Part shown: positions 63,012-64,000 of the stretch, piece after piece
Layout of the letters: every line of letters starts with the position of its first letter
How positions within the stretch are numbered: position 1 is the stretch's first letter
The notes under the pieces: generated by a model
What the model saw: the letters and a program-made list of their open reading frames with translations, nothing else
The model's database searches: none
What the model was told of the DNA's origin: nothing
Program-made: the position numbers and the translations under genes
NCBI GenBank assembly: GCA_039566865.1
Contig: CM076954.1
Location: 15,090,001 to 15,154,000 of the forward strand
Source of the DNA: Aurelia coerulea
Lineage: Eukaryota; Cnidaria; Scyphozoa; Semaeostomeae; Ulmaridae
Reading direction: 5' to 3'
DNA length: 64,000 nt

Positions 63012-63120
63012 GTGAGGCTTGTTTAATTCTTTCACTTAGCTCTAAAATTCTTCAAAATTCGCTTGCCTCATACTTTGGATTTTTTTATCGCATACAATGC
63101 ATCTAGCTTGCTGAACCATT

Positions 63121-63657
63121 GGTGTCAAGCATAGGTTCCAAATCTTTATCTCGGCGTAAAAAGGAGGGTGTAAAATTCAATAACCTGTTTCTTATGATTG
63201 AATGACTTGAAAGAAACTCTAGATACTTATCTATAATTCTACCGTTGGACTTTTCAGAAATTTTGAATATTTTTGGAAATTCCAGCGTATCTTTCATTTC
63301 AACTCATTTGAGGATCTGACGTCATCAATTTTCTAAATCATATACCAGATGAGTGACAGACTTTTGCTTCATACCATATTGTAGGCATTCATAAACTATG
63401 GTTTTCTTCGAAATTATTTCATGTTGCGTCAAACAGTTTAGAAATTACGATGGCTTTAAGCTTCTTTGAAAATTTTTCTTGAATTCTTGAAAAAGAAGAA
63501 AACACTCTAATTAGGAAAATATTGCAGATTTCAGAATATTCCAACGGTAGAATTATAGAGAATTAGCAAAAGTTTCTTTGAAGTCATTCAGTTCAAAGAA
63601 ATAGGTCACTCAATTTTACGCCAGCCTTTTTAAAGATTTGGAACCTATGCTGTGGTG
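63121..63657. mobile_element. MITE, GCATAGGTTCCAAATC family, copy
   Basis: AGCATAGGTTCCAAATCTTT and AAAGATTTGGAACCTATGCT ends with long arms (TCTACCGTTGGACTTTTCAG / its complement). A direct repeat flanks it (63056, 63704). Confidence 0.9.
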
Positions 63658-63765
63658 TCATTGATTTAGATCAAATTTCTGTGCATATAGACGCGGATAT
63701 ATGGAAATTTGCTTGCCTCATACTTAGGACTTTTTATCGCATACAATGCATCTAGTAGACTGATT

Positions 63766-63845
63766 ACGATGAGTCCCAGTAATCGCTATCCAAAACGAGA
63801 CTATTACGCCAGACCGAGACCGCTCTTACTGGGACTCATAATATT
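63766..63845. repeat. Short inverted repeat
   Basis: ATGAGTCCCAGTAA and TTACTGGGACTCAT bound about 45 bp. TAATATTA follows, as beside similar ATGAGTC words at 28671 and 29372. Confidence 0.7.
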
Positions 63846-64000
63846 ACGGCAATATTTTTGGACTGACTTTTTTCACTTTTGAACGCCCTTGGGAACGAGG
63901 CTGCTATACACAGTCATGTACAAAGTATACAACAAATACAACGCCATTAGAATTTCTGCAGATTCGATTGATTGATATTGACCAACGGAAACTCGAAGCT

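Overview
This is a window of animal nuclear DNA. It is AT-rich, has many short exons with GT/AG borders, and its long introns are full of small DNA transposons, tRNA-derived SINE-like repeats and decayed non-LTR retrotransposon ends. The gene families (neuropathy target esterase, two-pore-domain potassium channels), the TTAGGG-like tract and the repeat style suggest an invertebrate metazoan. A cnidarian or similar early-branching animal is my best guess, but the window does not prove it.

One gene spans almost everything. A PNPLA6/PNPLA7 (neuropathy target esterase, Swiss cheese) homologue runs on the + strand from a start codon at 6730 to at least 63011. I can place 26 coding exons whose phases all join without a break: 879 codons, or 912 with a longer exon 12. 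They encode a short lumenal N-terminus, one membrane segment, a basic stretch, three cyclic-nucleotide-binding-like domains and the region before the catalytic patatin domain. The patatin exons lie beyond the right edge.

Intron 11 (22086-41590, about 19.5 kb) contains two complete two-exon K2P channel genes on the opposite strand (27076 to 23073 and 32883 to 31026). Each encodes 288 residues and each has its intron at the same phase inside the first GYG codon, so they are tandem duplicates. The 31-32.9 kb copy has two normal selectivity filters. The 23-27 kb copy has Glu in its first filter and has lost GYG completely from its second.

Region by region: 1-6.7 kb holds upstream DNA with several MITEs, a retrotransposon tail and two doubtful exons. 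6.8-11.7 kb (intron 1) holds a decayed non-LTR element, a 360-bp duplication and a 30-bp minisatellite. 11.7-22.1 kb holds exons 2-11. 22-41.6 kb holds the nested K2P genes and degenerate tandem arrays. 41.6-51 kb holds exons 12-17 with foldbacks and nested MITEs. 51-64 kb holds exons 18-26 with more MITEs.

The most interesting signals are the pore-altered K2P paralogue and a 224-bp perfect-palindrome transposon. The palindrome sits directly behind exon 19, and its 9-bp target duplication is the splice donor itself.
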